A stretch of DNA of 64,000 bases from PWXP01 sp040772845. GTDB taxonomy: Bacteria > Planctomycetota > Planctomycetia > Pirellulales > Thermoguttaceae. The stretch spans positions 2,480,001 through 2,544,000 of the forward strand of contig JAXGXG010000001.1 of assembly GCA_040772845.1 (NCBI GenBank), read 5' to 3'. Positions 53,594 to 62,283 of the stretch are shown here, one piece after another; the stretch's first letter is position 1; the number at the start of each line of letters is the position of its first letter. The position numbers were made by a program, and so were the translations under genes. The notes beneath the pieces were generated by a model. That model saw nothing but the letters and a program-made list of their open reading frames with translations. It was not told where the DNA came from and did not search any database.

Positions 53594-54418
53594 ATGCCCG
53601 CATTGCAGGGCTCCGATTCACCGATTTCGGGAAACAGCAGTACTCCCGAACCGCACTCCGCCGCAAGGGGCGCGTGTTCGCTACGTCCGGACACCGACCG
53701 GGCGGGCGCGCGGCTTCTCGTACGTTGGGTGCCGATAGCATTGCTAGCACTCGCAGCCGCCGCGCTGGCAATCGATTGTCCTTTGGCCCAATGGTTTCCG
53801 CACCGCCATTACCCTCGATTGCTGGGACAGTTGATCGAGCTTTCGGAGGTTTTCGGCCATGGAATCGGCGTGGTCGTCCTGGCGATTGTGATCCACCAGC
53901 TTGATCTGGTCCGTCGCTGGGCGGTTCCTCGCGTGCTGCTGTGCTCGCTGGGCGCCGGTATGACGGTCAATGTCGTCAAGATGTTCGTGGCGCGCACCAG
54001 GCCACGTTGCTTCGATTTCGAAGGCGATGCCATCGCCACGTTTACCGGTTGGCTGCCTCTCGGCCGGGGTGGGACGGCGCTGCAAAGCTTTCCGTCGGCC
54101 CACATGGCTACGGCAGTCGGGTTCGCAGTTGCCCTGGCGTGGCTCTATCCGCGCGGGCGATGGATCTTCTATTCGCTGGCCGTACTGGTCGGGTGCCAGC
54201 GTATGCAATCGGGTTCCCACTATCTGAGCGACGTCTTGATCGGAGCCGCGATCGGTATTCTGGTCGCGCGCGCATGCATCGGACCGAGCCGGATTGCGGC
54301 CCAACTCGCACGATTGGAGACGCGCTGGAGACAGCCGGCGCCTCCGGCCTGCTCGGAGTCTCTGCCTTTTCAGCAAGACCACGCCGATCGCGAACCGGTT
54401 TGCTCCCGCGCAGCGTAG
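53594..54418 (+). CDS. PAP2-family membrane phosphatase
   Basis: 274 residues with about five membrane helices after a polar N-terminal 50 residues. The phosphatase signature is complete: KMFVARTRPR, PSAHMA and SGSHYLSDVLIG (C1-C3 of the PAP2 superfamily). Probably removes phosphate from lipid carriers such as undecaprenyl pyrophosphate or phosphatidic acid. Start is not certain; ATG at 53594 is preferred over an upstream ATG at 53516. Confidence 0.82.
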   Translation: MPALQGSDSPISGNSSTPEPHSAARGACSLRPDTDRAGARLLVRWVPIALLALAAAALAIDCPLAQWFPHRHYPRLLGQLIELSEVFGHGIGVVVLAIVIHQLDLVRRWAVPRVLLCSLGAGMTVNVVKMFVARTRPRCFDFEGDAIATFTGWLPLGRGGTALQSFPSAHMATAVGFAVALAWLYPRGRWIFYSLAVLVGCQRMQSGSHYLSDVLIGAAIGILVARACIGPSRIAAQLARLETRWRQPAPPACSESLPFQQDHADREPVCSRAA

Positions 54419-54436
54419 ACGGTCGGGAGACGTATT

Positions 54437-55366
54437 TCACACGCCGCCGGCGACCGGTTCGGCCGTCTCCCGGTAAATGCCTGCAAGGGAGCATTCGGGA
54501 GTGGTCACCCGGAGAATGGGGGCAAACTCGGCAAACTCCGTATCGATCTGTTCCAGCAGCTCCGCAATGGCAGGCGCTGTGGCGGGGCAAACGGCCTGAT
54601 ACTGCTGCTCGAAGTGCGGGCATTCGGCCCAACCAGAGTCGCTGGTGGCAGGCAGCAGGGCAGAAAGTGCGACGGCCAGCTTGCCGGACGATTGGGCCGC
54701 GTTGGCCGCCAGGGTATCGACGTCCAGGTGGGCCTCGATCAACGAGGCGAAGGCCTCGGGCAGCTTCCAGTTGCGGGCCATCAGGCCGGCCGCCTGGGCA
54801 TGGGTCCACCCGAACACATGGTTCTCCAGCAAGGAGAGTCGCATACGGGTGTCTTGCTCCCGGGCGCCGAACAGCTTTCCGTAGGCATCGGGCACTTCCT
54901 TCGCCAGAAGGGGAACCGCCATATCCTGGAGCAGAGCTGCGGCAAACGGTTCTTCCACGTCGGTCACCCCGAGAATGCGCGCCATCTTCCTTGCGAACAA
55001 GGCGCGGCGCAGACTGTCTTGCCACAGCTTCATCAGGTCGAACTGCCCGCAACGCGGGTTCGGAATGAGACTGAACACGGCACTGTACAACGCGAAGTTC
55101 TTGACCGTGCGCATTCCAACCAGCGCAATCGCCTGCTTCACGTTGGATATCTCGTTCCGAAAGCCGAAATACGAGGAGTTGACAAACCGCAGCAACTGGA
55201 CCGTCAGCCCGGGATCCGCCTCGATGGGAATCGCCAGTTCGGCGGGTCCGGCATCGGGATCCCGGGAGATTTCCAAGATACGCAACGCGCTTTGCGGCAT
55301 GGCCGGAAGCTGGCTGGCCGAAAGCAGTTGCTCCAGATCGACACGCTGGATTCCAGTATTCGCCAT
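54437..55366 (-). CDS. HDOD-domain signalling protein
   Basis: 309 residues. HDOD (HD-related output) domain at about 10-215: LPAMPQSALRILEISRDPDAG, IEADPGLTVQLLRFVNSSYFG, ISNVKQAIALVGMRTVKN and LQDMAVPLL. Metal-binding His-Asp residues of true HD hydrolases are absent, as usual for HDOD. The rest is variable. Signal transduction role; partner unknown. Convergent with the PAP2 gene. Confidence 0.88.
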   Translation of the reverse strand: MANTGIQRVDLEQLLSASQLPAMPQSALRILEISRDPDAGPAELAIPIEADPGLTVQLLRFVNSSYFGFRNEISNVKQAIALVGMRTVKNFALYSAVFSLIPNPRCGQFDLMKLWQDSLRRALFARKMARILGVTDVEEPFAAALLQDMAVPLLAKEVPDAYGKLFGAREQDTRMRLSLLENHVFGWTHAQAAGLMARNWKLPEAFASLIEAHLDVDTLAANAAQSSGKLAVALSALLPATSDSGWAECPHFEQQYQAVCPATAPAIAELLEQIDTEFAEFAPILRVTTPECSLAGIYRETAEPVAGGV

Positions 55367-55459
55367 CGTGATAGCTCGCCCTCACGTTATGCCTGATCTA
55401 CGGGACACGATCCCGACGCTACTACAAAGCTACGCCATAACGGGGCGAGAGGCGGGCGA

Positions 55460-55804
55460 TTATGGATTCTCCGGCGTGGAGTTCTTTCGGGCGGCCCATT
55501 GCTTCTCCATCGCCTGGGCCAACGCTTGCTCCGCCTCGACGAGCCGCCCCGCCTTCTGGCAGATCAGGCTCATCGACATGAAGCTAAACGGGTCGTCGGG
55601 GTCGAGTTCACACACCTTTTGGGCATGATCTACCGCCTGATCGTGCCGTTCCTGCCGACTGTAGAAGACACTCAAGGCGGCATGGGCCAAGGCATAATCG
55701 GGGGCATCCCCGACGAGTGCCTTCAGGTTGGCGACGGCATCTTCGAGGCTTCCTGCCTCTTTCAGGGCAATGGCTTCATCGTAACGGTCTTCGATCGAGG
55801 GCAT
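55460..55804 (-). CDS. Small TPR protein
   Basis: 114 residues of tetratricopeptide repeats, about three (DRYDEAIALKEAGSLEDAVA; ALAHAALSVFYSRQERHDQA; PFSFMSMSLICQKAGRLVEA). Soluble scaffold for protein contacts. Start at MPSIEDRYDE; a longer upstream frame is not supported. Between the HDOD gene and lpxA. Confidence 0.82.
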   Translation of the reverse strand: MPSIEDRYDEAIALKEAGSLEDAVANLKALVGDAPDYALAHAALSVFYSRQERHDQAVDHAQKVCELDPDDPFSFMSMSLICQKAGRLVEAEQALAQAMEKQWAARKNSTPENP

Positions 55805-56002
55805 AAGACAGTTCTCTAGCAGGAGGCGTGATGTGAGGCAAACGAGGTATTTTATCCGGGCGGCACGTGCCCGGCTAGGGGGGATTCGGCGACAGGGCAA
55901 CCGCCAAAACCGCCAAGATCAGCGCATCACGTTGAACCAGAGTTGCCGCTTCAACCGATACCATTTGCAGAAATCGTCTCGAAACCATCGTGAGGCACCT
56001 TT

Positions 56003-56863
56003 GTGAATATCCATTCCACGGCAGTCGTCAGCCACGAGGCCGAAATCGCATCCGATGTCCGCATCGGCCCCTTCGCTGTCGTGGAAGCAGGGGTGCAGAT
56101 CGGGGCTGGGTCCATTCTGGAAAGTCGGGTTGTCATCAAGCGCGGCGCCATCCTCGGCACCGAGAACCACATATTCGAGGGGTCCGTTTTAGGGGGGCTC
56201 CCCCAACACGTTCATCCGCCAGAGTCGCCCGGCGGCCTGATCATTGGCAACGGCAACTCCTTTCGAGAGAACACGACGGTGCACGTGGCGCTGGAAGCCC
56301 CGAAGGCAACCGTGATCGGCAATGACAACTACTTCATGGTGAACACGCACATTGCCCACGACTGCCAGATCGGGGATCGGACCATCTTTGCGAACAACGC
56401 GATGCTGGCCGGTCACGTTACCGTGGGCGACCGCGCCTACGTATCCGGCGCCGCGGCCGCGCATCAGTTCGTCCGAATCGGGCGACTGGCCATGGTCGGC
56501 GGTCAGGCGCATATCACCCGCGACGTACCCCCATTCGTTACCGTGGACGGCCTGAGCAGCCTGATTGTCGGCGTGAACCACATCGGAATGCGACGCGCCG
56601 GCATCACGGCATCGGCCATTCGGCAAATCAAGGATGCCTACCGCGTGATCTACCGCAGCGGACTGCTTTGGAACGACGTGCTCGAGCAGTTGCGGTGCGA
56701 GTTCACCGAGGGTCCGGCCGCCGAGTTCTACGAGTTCCTCGCCGCTACGGCGCGAGGGATTACACCTGAGCGACGTACTCCACCCGGCGCGACCGTCAAG
56801 CTGTACAAGAACGACGAACCGGCGACCGGCTTGCCGCCCAAGGTGCGGGCGAAGGTCGGCTGA
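56003..56863 (+). CDS. lpxA: Acyl-[ACP]-UDP-N-acetylglucosamine O-acyltransferase
   Basis: 286 residues, GTG start with GAGG nearby. Left-handed beta-helix hexapeptide repeats (IGPFAVVEAGVQIGAGSIL and so on), catalytic His in NTHIAHDCQIG, and the conserved GLSSLIVGVNHIGMRRAG C-terminal start. First step of lipid A synthesis. About 25 residues longer than the E. coli enzyme at the C-terminus. No other lpx gene is nearby in the window. Confidence 0.9.
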   Translation: MNIHSTAVVSHEAEIASDVRIGPFAVVEAGVQIGAGSILESRVVIKRGAILGTENHIFEGSVLGGLPQHVHPPESPGGLIIGNGNSFRENTTVHVALEAPKATVIGNDNYFMVNTHIAHDCQIGDRTIFANNAMLAGHVTVGDRAYVSGAAAAHQFVRIGRLAMVGGQAHITRDVPPFVTVDGLSSLIVGVNHIGMRRAGITASAIRQIKDAYRVIYRSGLLWNDVLEQLRCEFTEGPAAEFYEFLAATARGITPERRTPPGATVKLYKNDEPATGLPPKVRAKVG

Positions 56864-56894
56864 GGCGTGTTGGCGGCGTTGCCGTTGGAGCCTG

Positions 56895-57717
56895 TCATTC
56901 CCTCAGATCGACGCTTGGCAGGAAAGCTTCGTAATCCTCCGTGGCGCCGCCGTCCATACAGCATTCGATGATCTGCCGTCCCCGTTTATCCAGGCCGGTC
57001 TGGAGAAACCCTTTGAGTTCCCGCAGAAAGAACTCTCGCAGGATTGCGGCCCCTTGGTCATAACCGTCCGCGCCCACCTCCGCCTGTTCATCAACTCGCA
57101 ATAACCAGGTGGGCAGGATCGTCCCCTCAACTTGCATCGTCCGGAGCGTGTATCCGAGCAGAGGGCAGCGGGCCGGTTGAAGCTTGTTTTTCGGGAACCT
57201 GATCTGGCGGGAGCATCTCCTGCAAGTCGGCCAGTCCGCCGATGAAGAACCCGGCGTTCTTCGGAGCGATGAGTATCGCGCCGTGGCCCGTTCGCGGATC
57301 GAATCCGCCGAGGATGAACGCGAAGACCGCCAGCTCCTGCTGCTTCAGCCACGCGAACGTCTCGGTGCGTAGCGGTTCGAAGGGCTGCCCGAATCGGTTT
57401 TGGTACGATTCCTTGTCGGTTGGCTTGGCGTCGCCGATGACAGAGCACTCGGGATCGCGTCGTCGCATCGAAGGTTCGAGATAGTTGACCGCAAGCCCGT
57501 TGCTGCAGCGCGCTACGGTGGCTTCCACCGTACGCCCAATCCCCGGCGCATCGTAGGCCACCTCGAACTGCCCCTCGGTCAGGCCGCCCATGGCCATGGA
57601 GAGCACTTCGTCGCGGCTCCGTGGAAAGTGAAGCGATTTGCACTGGGTCAATATCTCGACAATCTGCTCGGGCAAGTCGAGTTCGGGCCATTGCTGCGAA
57701 ATATCTACCGTTTGCAT
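56895..57717 (-). pseudogene. Broken DUF4914-type gene
   Basis: Two frames from one family: 57127-57717 encodes an N-terminal part (EILTQCKSLHFPRSRDEVL ... GRTVEATVARCSNGLAVNYL ... APKNAGFFIGGLADLQEML) and 56895-57137 in another frame encodes a C-terminal part (LPTWLLRVDEQAEVGADGYD ... GRQIIECCMDGGATEDYEAF). Full DUF4914 proteins are around 600 residues; the pieces total about 275, so the middle is deleted and the join is out of frame. If the family call is wrong these are two small overlapping genes. Confidence 0.6.
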
Positions 57718-57753
57718 GAAGTATCTTCCTTCCTCGTTTCAGGCGCACAAAAC

Positions 57754-57789
57754 AAGCCGAAGTCCGCCAATGTGGTGACACTTCGGCTT
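57754..57789. repeat. 10-bp inverted repeat upstream of the DUF4914 remnant
   Basis: AAGCCGAAGT (57754-57763) is inverted at 57780-57789; could be a leader hairpin or operator for the minus-strand remnant. Confidence 0.45.
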
Positions 57790-57891
57790 CCACTGTCCTG
57801 CACCCCACCCATGCGGCGTGCCATTATCCATCCTGAAATTATAGCGGCCTGCCGTAGTTCGTCTAGGGGTATCGAGCTGCACTAACTTGAA

Positions 57892-58818
57892 CTAGGCGGT
57901 AACGCCCTTGGTCAGCGTCATGAAGGCGGTCTCCAGGTTGATTTCGTCTTCGCGAAACAGCCGCAGGCGGTAGCCGGCTTCAAAGAGCAGGGTGGCCAGT
58001 TCGGAATAGTCGGTAACGTGTTCGGCCAGGGTGACGTTGATCGTCTCTTCGCGGACGTCGACCAGTTCCACCAGGGGACTTGTTTCGAGCAGTTTGGCGG
58101 CGGTTTCGGTCTTCTCGGCAACGCGGATGTTCAGCAAGGTGCGATTGCGGACCTTGCGCATCACTTCCGAAACCTCGGCGCAGACCAGCAGTTCGCCCCG
58201 CTCGATAATACCCACCTTATTGCAGATATCGGCCAGTTCCGGCAGGATGTGGCTCGAAACCATGATGGTCTTGCCGAGTTTGCGTAGCTGTTTCAGCAGA
58301 CCCCGAATCTCGACGCGCGCCCGGGGGTCCAGGCCGCTGGCCGGTTCGTCCAGAATGAGTACCTGCGGATCGTGCAGCAGGACGCGGGCCAGGCCGAGGC
58401 GTTGCGTCATTCCGCGAGAGAGGCTCGTGACGAACGCGTCGCGTTTGTAGCCCAGTTCGACCAGGTCGAGCACGTCGTCGCATACTTTTCGGCGTTTCGG
58501 GCCCCGAATCCGGTAGGCGGCCGCGAAGAAGTCGAGGTATTCGATGACCTTCATGTCGTCGTACACGCCGAAGAAATCGGGCATGTAGCCGATGAGCCGG
58601 CGGATTTCCTTCGGATGCGTGTATATGGAATGTCCGCACACGTAGGCCTCGCCCCAGGTAGGCTGCAGCAAGGTGGCCAGAATGCGCATGGTCGTCGTCT
58701 TGCCCGAGCCGTTGGGACCGATGAAGCCGAACAGGTCGCCTTCCTCCAATTCGAGTGTGAGATTGTGCAGGGCGTGCAAATCGCCGTAGGCTTTCGTTAG
58801 GTCTTGCGTTTGGATCAT
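57892..58818 (-). CDS. ABC transporter ATP-binding protein
   Basis: 308 residues (start at MIQTQDLTK). Walker A GPNGSGKTT near 36, Walker B VLILDEPASGLDP and the switch His in SSHI are intact; the signature is LSRGMTQR rather than LSGGQ, as in drug/gliding-type exporters. The C-terminal 90 residues form the extra domain typical of this subfamily. Downstream of a large membrane protein that probably uses it. Confidence 0.9.
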   Translation of the reverse strand: MIQTQDLTKAYGDLHALHNLTLELEEGDLFGFIGPNGSGKTTTMRILATLLQPTWGEAYVCGHSIYTHPKEIRRLIGYMPDFFGVYDDMKVIEYLDFFAAAYRIRGPKRRKVCDDVLDLVELGYKRDAFVTSLSRGMTQRLGLARVLLHDPQVLILDEPASGLDPRARVEIRGLLKQLRKLGKTIMVSSHILPELADICNKVGIIERGELLVCAEVSEVMRKVRNRTLLNIRVAEKTETAAKLLETSPLVELVDVREETINVTLAEHVTDYSELATLLFEAGYRLRLFREDEINLETAFMTLTKGVTA

Positions 58819-58867
58819 GGCGACAACAATACAAGGGGAGAACAATGTTGGTCGATGGCAACCCGAG

Positions 58868-61174
58868 TCAGCGGGCGGTTCGCTCCGGCGGGGCCTTTAC
58901 GGGAATGACGAATCGGTAGACGTCGGCGAAACGGCTATCCGGTCCGGCGATGGGCCTGCTATAGTTGAGCACCTCCGTAGCCCGTTGCGGTTCACCGCCG
59001 GGTCGAATTCGCGCGACCAGAATCGCGCGGCCCGTCTTCAGCAGACTGCTCATGTCGAGAAACGGCTGGTAGGCGTTCGATAGCTCGGTATAACGCGTAC
59101 CGCCTGCCGCCTCGTGGAACAGCATGACACTGAGAATATAGTCGATATCCGTACTCGACCGATCGTACGGGGTGATGCGCTGGCGCAGCGATTTTTCCTG
59201 CTGCACGTAGCGCCGTCCGGTGAGCACCGTCTTCAACTCGCTGCGGGGGGCGTCGACGGCCAAGGTAACCGTCTCGCCCGGCCCGATATCGCCCAGGCGA
59301 TAGGCCCAGGTTCCATGGACCAGCAGGCACTCGGCCAGGGGAACGTCGAGCAGGTTTTTGATCGTTCCGGCAGGCACGTCCTCAACAAGCGTCAGGTTGG
59401 CGTCCACGGTCGTGGGCGCCTCCGTTCGCCACCGGGCCGTGAAGCTCTTGCTCGCCCATGCCTGAATGGGAACACCCAGCATGCCGTTCAATTCGGGCGA
59501 AAATGCGTAGGCATCGGTCCAGATTGTCGGCCCCTGCGCGCTTGCATTCATACCGCCCAATGCCTGGCCGGGCAGGCCCAGCCAGCCGAGCAGCGTTTTC
59601 GGGTCCCCGGGCGCCGATGCAGGACCATCGACGGCCAACGGCGGGCGCGGCGCGAGCGACAGGTCGAACCTGTCGATGCGCGGGCTGAACAGGTTGAACC
59701 ACGTCGTGCCGCGCACCTGGCCCGTCGCAACGTCCACGTCGACGACATCGGCCTGATTCATGCGAAGCGAGTCCCCTTTCAGCCAGTAGGCCATGGCGTA
59801 CGCCGTTACGCTGGTCAGGAGCACAACCGCAGGGAAGGTGCCCCAGGTGAGTTCCATGCGTCGCAAGACGCGTTTCACAAAGAAATAGTCGCCGGGACCA
59901 ACTAAGAGGACATAGAACACAATGGCCGCGGCAACGGCGGCGAACGGCGCCAGACGCACGCCGCGAAACTGATCCAACGCGCTGCGGAGCTGGCCGCTCA
60001 GATCGTCGTACGCGAAATGCAGCACCGAAAACTCGCGGGCCTTGTCGTCGGGACGCGTCACCGGCAGGTCGAGCAGCTTCGCCATGACCAGACGGCGGTC
60101 CTTCCATTCGGCAAGCGGCGGGCGATCCAAATCGACCGCAACGAACAGTATCTGCCCGAAGCCGCGCGCCGTCCGCACCACGAGCGGCAAGTCGGCCTCC
60201 CGCGCCTCGACGGCGCCCTCGACGCCTTGCAGCCGGGGGACGCGCAATGCCCGATCCTGCTCCAAAATACCAATAGGCGCAACCCCGCCTGCATACGATT
60301 CCAGGGCGCCCAGCCGCCGCAAGGCGACCATTTCGGCAAACGCGCCGGGTGCAAACCGCCCAAGCGGTCCGTCCGGCGCAAAGATATCTTCACCCGAGGC
60401 GCCGACACACAGCACCAGGCGTCCTCCCTGGCGGACCCAGCGGTCCAGCGCTTCCAGGCGGGCATCGTGCCGGGAAAGGCCCCGGAACAATTCAGGGCGA
60501 CTGGTCGACAGCACAACGGCCGCAACGCCCTCGTAGCCGTACCACTGTTCGGGCAGCGGAGCCAGATCGGCCATGGGCGCGACCACCTCTTCCCGCTGGG
60601 GATCCGCCTGCCGCAGCGCAACCGCCTCTTCAATCCCCACATCCGCCGCTCCCAACGAAATAATAAGCGGCTGCAAGGCCGGCATTGCCGGCAGGAAGTG
60701 CTCCAGGTCAGCTTGGGCGGCCGTGTGGAACTCCCGGTGCGCGACCACGCGGCCATCGACAACGAATTCGGCAGAAAGCAGGCTGGCCGTTCGACCGAAG
60801 CGGACGAACAGTCGATGCCGCACCGTTTCGCCAGGCGGTACGATGCACGGCGCGTCCGGCGGACTCGTCACGCGGCTGGGAACGCCGTCGCCGTCGGGGA
60901 CCGTCAGCCATACCTGCCCGGCCGCCGGCTCCGTTCCGCCGCGAAGCAATACCTCGACCGGGGTCCAAACGCCGGTCTTGTACCGGTCTGCGAATCCAAC
61001 ACGGATCCCGACGAACTCGACCGTCGCGGCCGGCCCTGCCTTTTGGGCGCCCGGAGACGCCATCTTGGCGCGAACCGCCTCGGCCTTGTCAACGGAGGGA
61101 GCCGTCCCGTCGGAAGCCAACGTCACCCCGGCTGCCAGGATCCAGATGATGAGGCTGCCGGTTGCAAGCGTCAT
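58868..61174 (-). CDS. Large membrane protein, partner of the ABC ATPase
   Basis: 768 residues from ATG at 61174, which overlaps the stop of the MazG-like gene (ATGA). Signal-like N-terminus, a large extracytoplasmic region (about 50-420) with RPELFRGLSRHDARLEALDRW and GRLVLCVGASG, two or three membrane helices around 410-470 (FAAVAAAIVFYVLLVGPGDY; FPAVVLLTSVTAYAMAYWL), then another beta-rich region. Resembles the glutamine-amidotransferase-like (DUF4350-type) membrane proteins that accompany gliding-type ABC transporters; that family call is tentative. Confidence 0.65.
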   Translation of the reverse strand: MTLATGSLIIWILAAGVTLASDGTAPSVDKAEAVRAKMASPGAQKAGPAATVEFVGIRVGFADRYKTGVWTPVEVLLRGGTEPAAGQVWLTVPDGDGVPSRVTSPPDAPCIVPPGETVRHRLFVRFGRTASLLSAEFVVDGRVVAHREFHTAAQADLEHFLPAMPALQPLIISLGAADVGIEEAVALRQADPQREEVVAPMADLAPLPEQWYGYEGVAAVVLSTSRPELFRGLSRHDARLEALDRWVRQGGRLVLCVGASGEDIFAPDGPLGRFAPGAFAEMVALRRLGALESYAGGVAPIGILEQDRALRVPRLQGVEGAVEAREADLPLVVRTARGFGQILFVAVDLDRPPLAEWKDRRLVMAKLLDLPVTRPDDKAREFSVLHFAYDDLSGQLRSALDQFRGVRLAPFAAVAAAIVFYVLLVGPGDYFFVKRVLRRMELTWGTFPAVVLLTSVTAYAMAYWLKGDSLRMNQADVVDVDVATGQVRGTTWFNLFSPRIDRFDLSLAPRPPLAVDGPASAPGDPKTLLGWLGLPGQALGGMNASAQGPTIWTDAYAFSPELNGMLGVPIQAWASKSFTARWRTEAPTTVDANLTLVEDVPAGTIKNLLDVPLAECLLVHGTWAYRLGDIGPGETVTLAVDAPRSELKTVLTGRRYVQQEKSLRQRITPYDRSSTDIDYILSVMLFHEAAGGTRYTELSNAYQPFLDMSSLLKTGRAILVARIRPGGEPQRATEVLNYSRPIAGPDSRFADVYRFVIPVKAPPERTAR

Positions 61175-61557
61175 GGTTTCCCCGCATCGGGACATTGGCA
61201 TACGAAATGCCCGCAGCCGGGGCACCCGGCGCCGTATTTTGCGGTCACGGCTGCCGTCAGGTCGACGCCGACCACGTTGGCAATGGTGGTCAGCCAGGCG
61301 AGTACGTCGGCGAACTCGCCTGCCTTTTCCTCCGGCGTTCCTTCCCGCAGGGCACTGGCCAACTCGCCAATTTCTTCCATCAGCCACATGAACGTCCCGT
61401 CCACACCCCGCGCGACGTCTTTGTCCATGTACATGCGCCGGATGAGCGTCTGGAAATCGGCAAGAGTGACGGCCGGTCCGGATCCGCCCGAACAATTCGA
61501 CTGTTCCAAGAAATCCACGCTACAATGTCCGGCACGCAAGTTGTTCTGTGAATTCAT
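61171..61557 (-). CDS. MazG-like nucleotide pyrophosphohydrolase domain protein
   Basis: 128 residues. The helical motif WLMEEIGELASALREG followed by EEKAGEFADVLAWLTTIAN gives the EExxE...ExxD metal-binding pattern of MazG/dUTPase-alpha-helical NTP pyrophosphatases. A C-terminal CPGCGHFVCQC may bind zinc. Small size is normal for this group. First gene of the minus-strand unit with the membrane protein and ABC ATPase; the functional link is unclear. Confidence 0.8.
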   Translation of the reverse strand: MNSQNNLRAGHCSVDFLEQSNCSGGSGPAVTLADFQTLIRRMYMDKDVARGVDGTFMWLMEEIGELASALREGTPEEKAGEFADVLAWLTTIANVVGVDLTAAVTAKYGAGCPGCGHFVCQCPDAGKP

Positions 61558-61953
61558 CCGAAAAGGGAGACAGACGCCCTTTTTCTCGTGTCTCTCGTGC
61601 CTGCGTCAAATACGGGCCAAAAAAACACGGGAGCCAGTCGCCGTTTTCGGATAGACTCTGAGGGCGAGCTTAGGGGGAGCGACAAGTCCTTGCCGGGACG
61701 GCCGTGGGGGGCGATATGGCCCCAAAGGCGCTTGTCACCCTCGCTCGTGCTCGCGTGCCGTGACATTGTCCTTTCGTACGAAACCACCTGAGAAACGGTT
61801 CACGGAAACGTCGCGCCGCAGCCACTTACCTGCCGTGGGCACGCCCCCGACGAAAGATTATAGTATACCCCAGTCATCTTCCTTCCGACAGCCGCCCATT
61901 GCCATTGGGGGGGCGGAAGGAGCGCCCTGAAGCGAAACTACAAAGGAATTGAC
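61558..61953. other. Intergenic region between divergent genes
   Basis: 396 bases. A TATAGT box (61859-61864) stands about 90 bases before the plus-strand gene; no matching -35. No gene, RNA or strong repeat was recognised. Confidence 0.4.
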
Positions 61954-62283
61954 ATGAAACCGACCATCGCCTACGACGATTTCGCCAAGATCGACCTCCG
62001 CGTCGCCACCGTGCTCGAAGCCCGAGAGCATCCGAATGCCAACAAGCTGCTGCTGCTTAAGATCAGCGTCGGCGACGTGGAAAAGCAGATCGTCGCCGGC
62101 ATTCGCGGCCATTACGAACCGGCCGAGCTGGTCGGTCAACAAATTATCATTGTCCACAACCTCGAAGAAGTCGTGCTCCGGGGCGAAGAGTCGCAAGGCA
62201 TGCTGCTGGCCGCCAGTGACGGCGATGCCGTCATTCTGCTCCGCCCCGATCGCGCGTGCAAACCAGGCGCCACCATCAAGTAG
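61954..62283 (+). CDS. tRNA-binding OB-fold protein (MetRS C-terminal-like)
   Basis: 109 residues, AAAGGA before the ATG. Stand-alone tRNA-binding domain as in the C-terminus of methionyl-tRNA synthetase, CsaA and EMAP-II: KIDLRVATVLEAREHPNANKL (split), LLKISVGD, QIVAGIRGHY and EVVLRGEESQGMLLAAS. Likely aids tRNA or chaperone functions. Its stop codon touches the start of the GH2 fragment. Confidence 0.88.
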   Translation: MKPTIAYDDFAKIDLRVATVLEAREHPNANKLLLLKISVGDVEKQIVAGIRGHYEPAELVGQQIIIVHNLEEVVLRGEESQGMLLAASDGDAVILLRPDRACKPGATIK

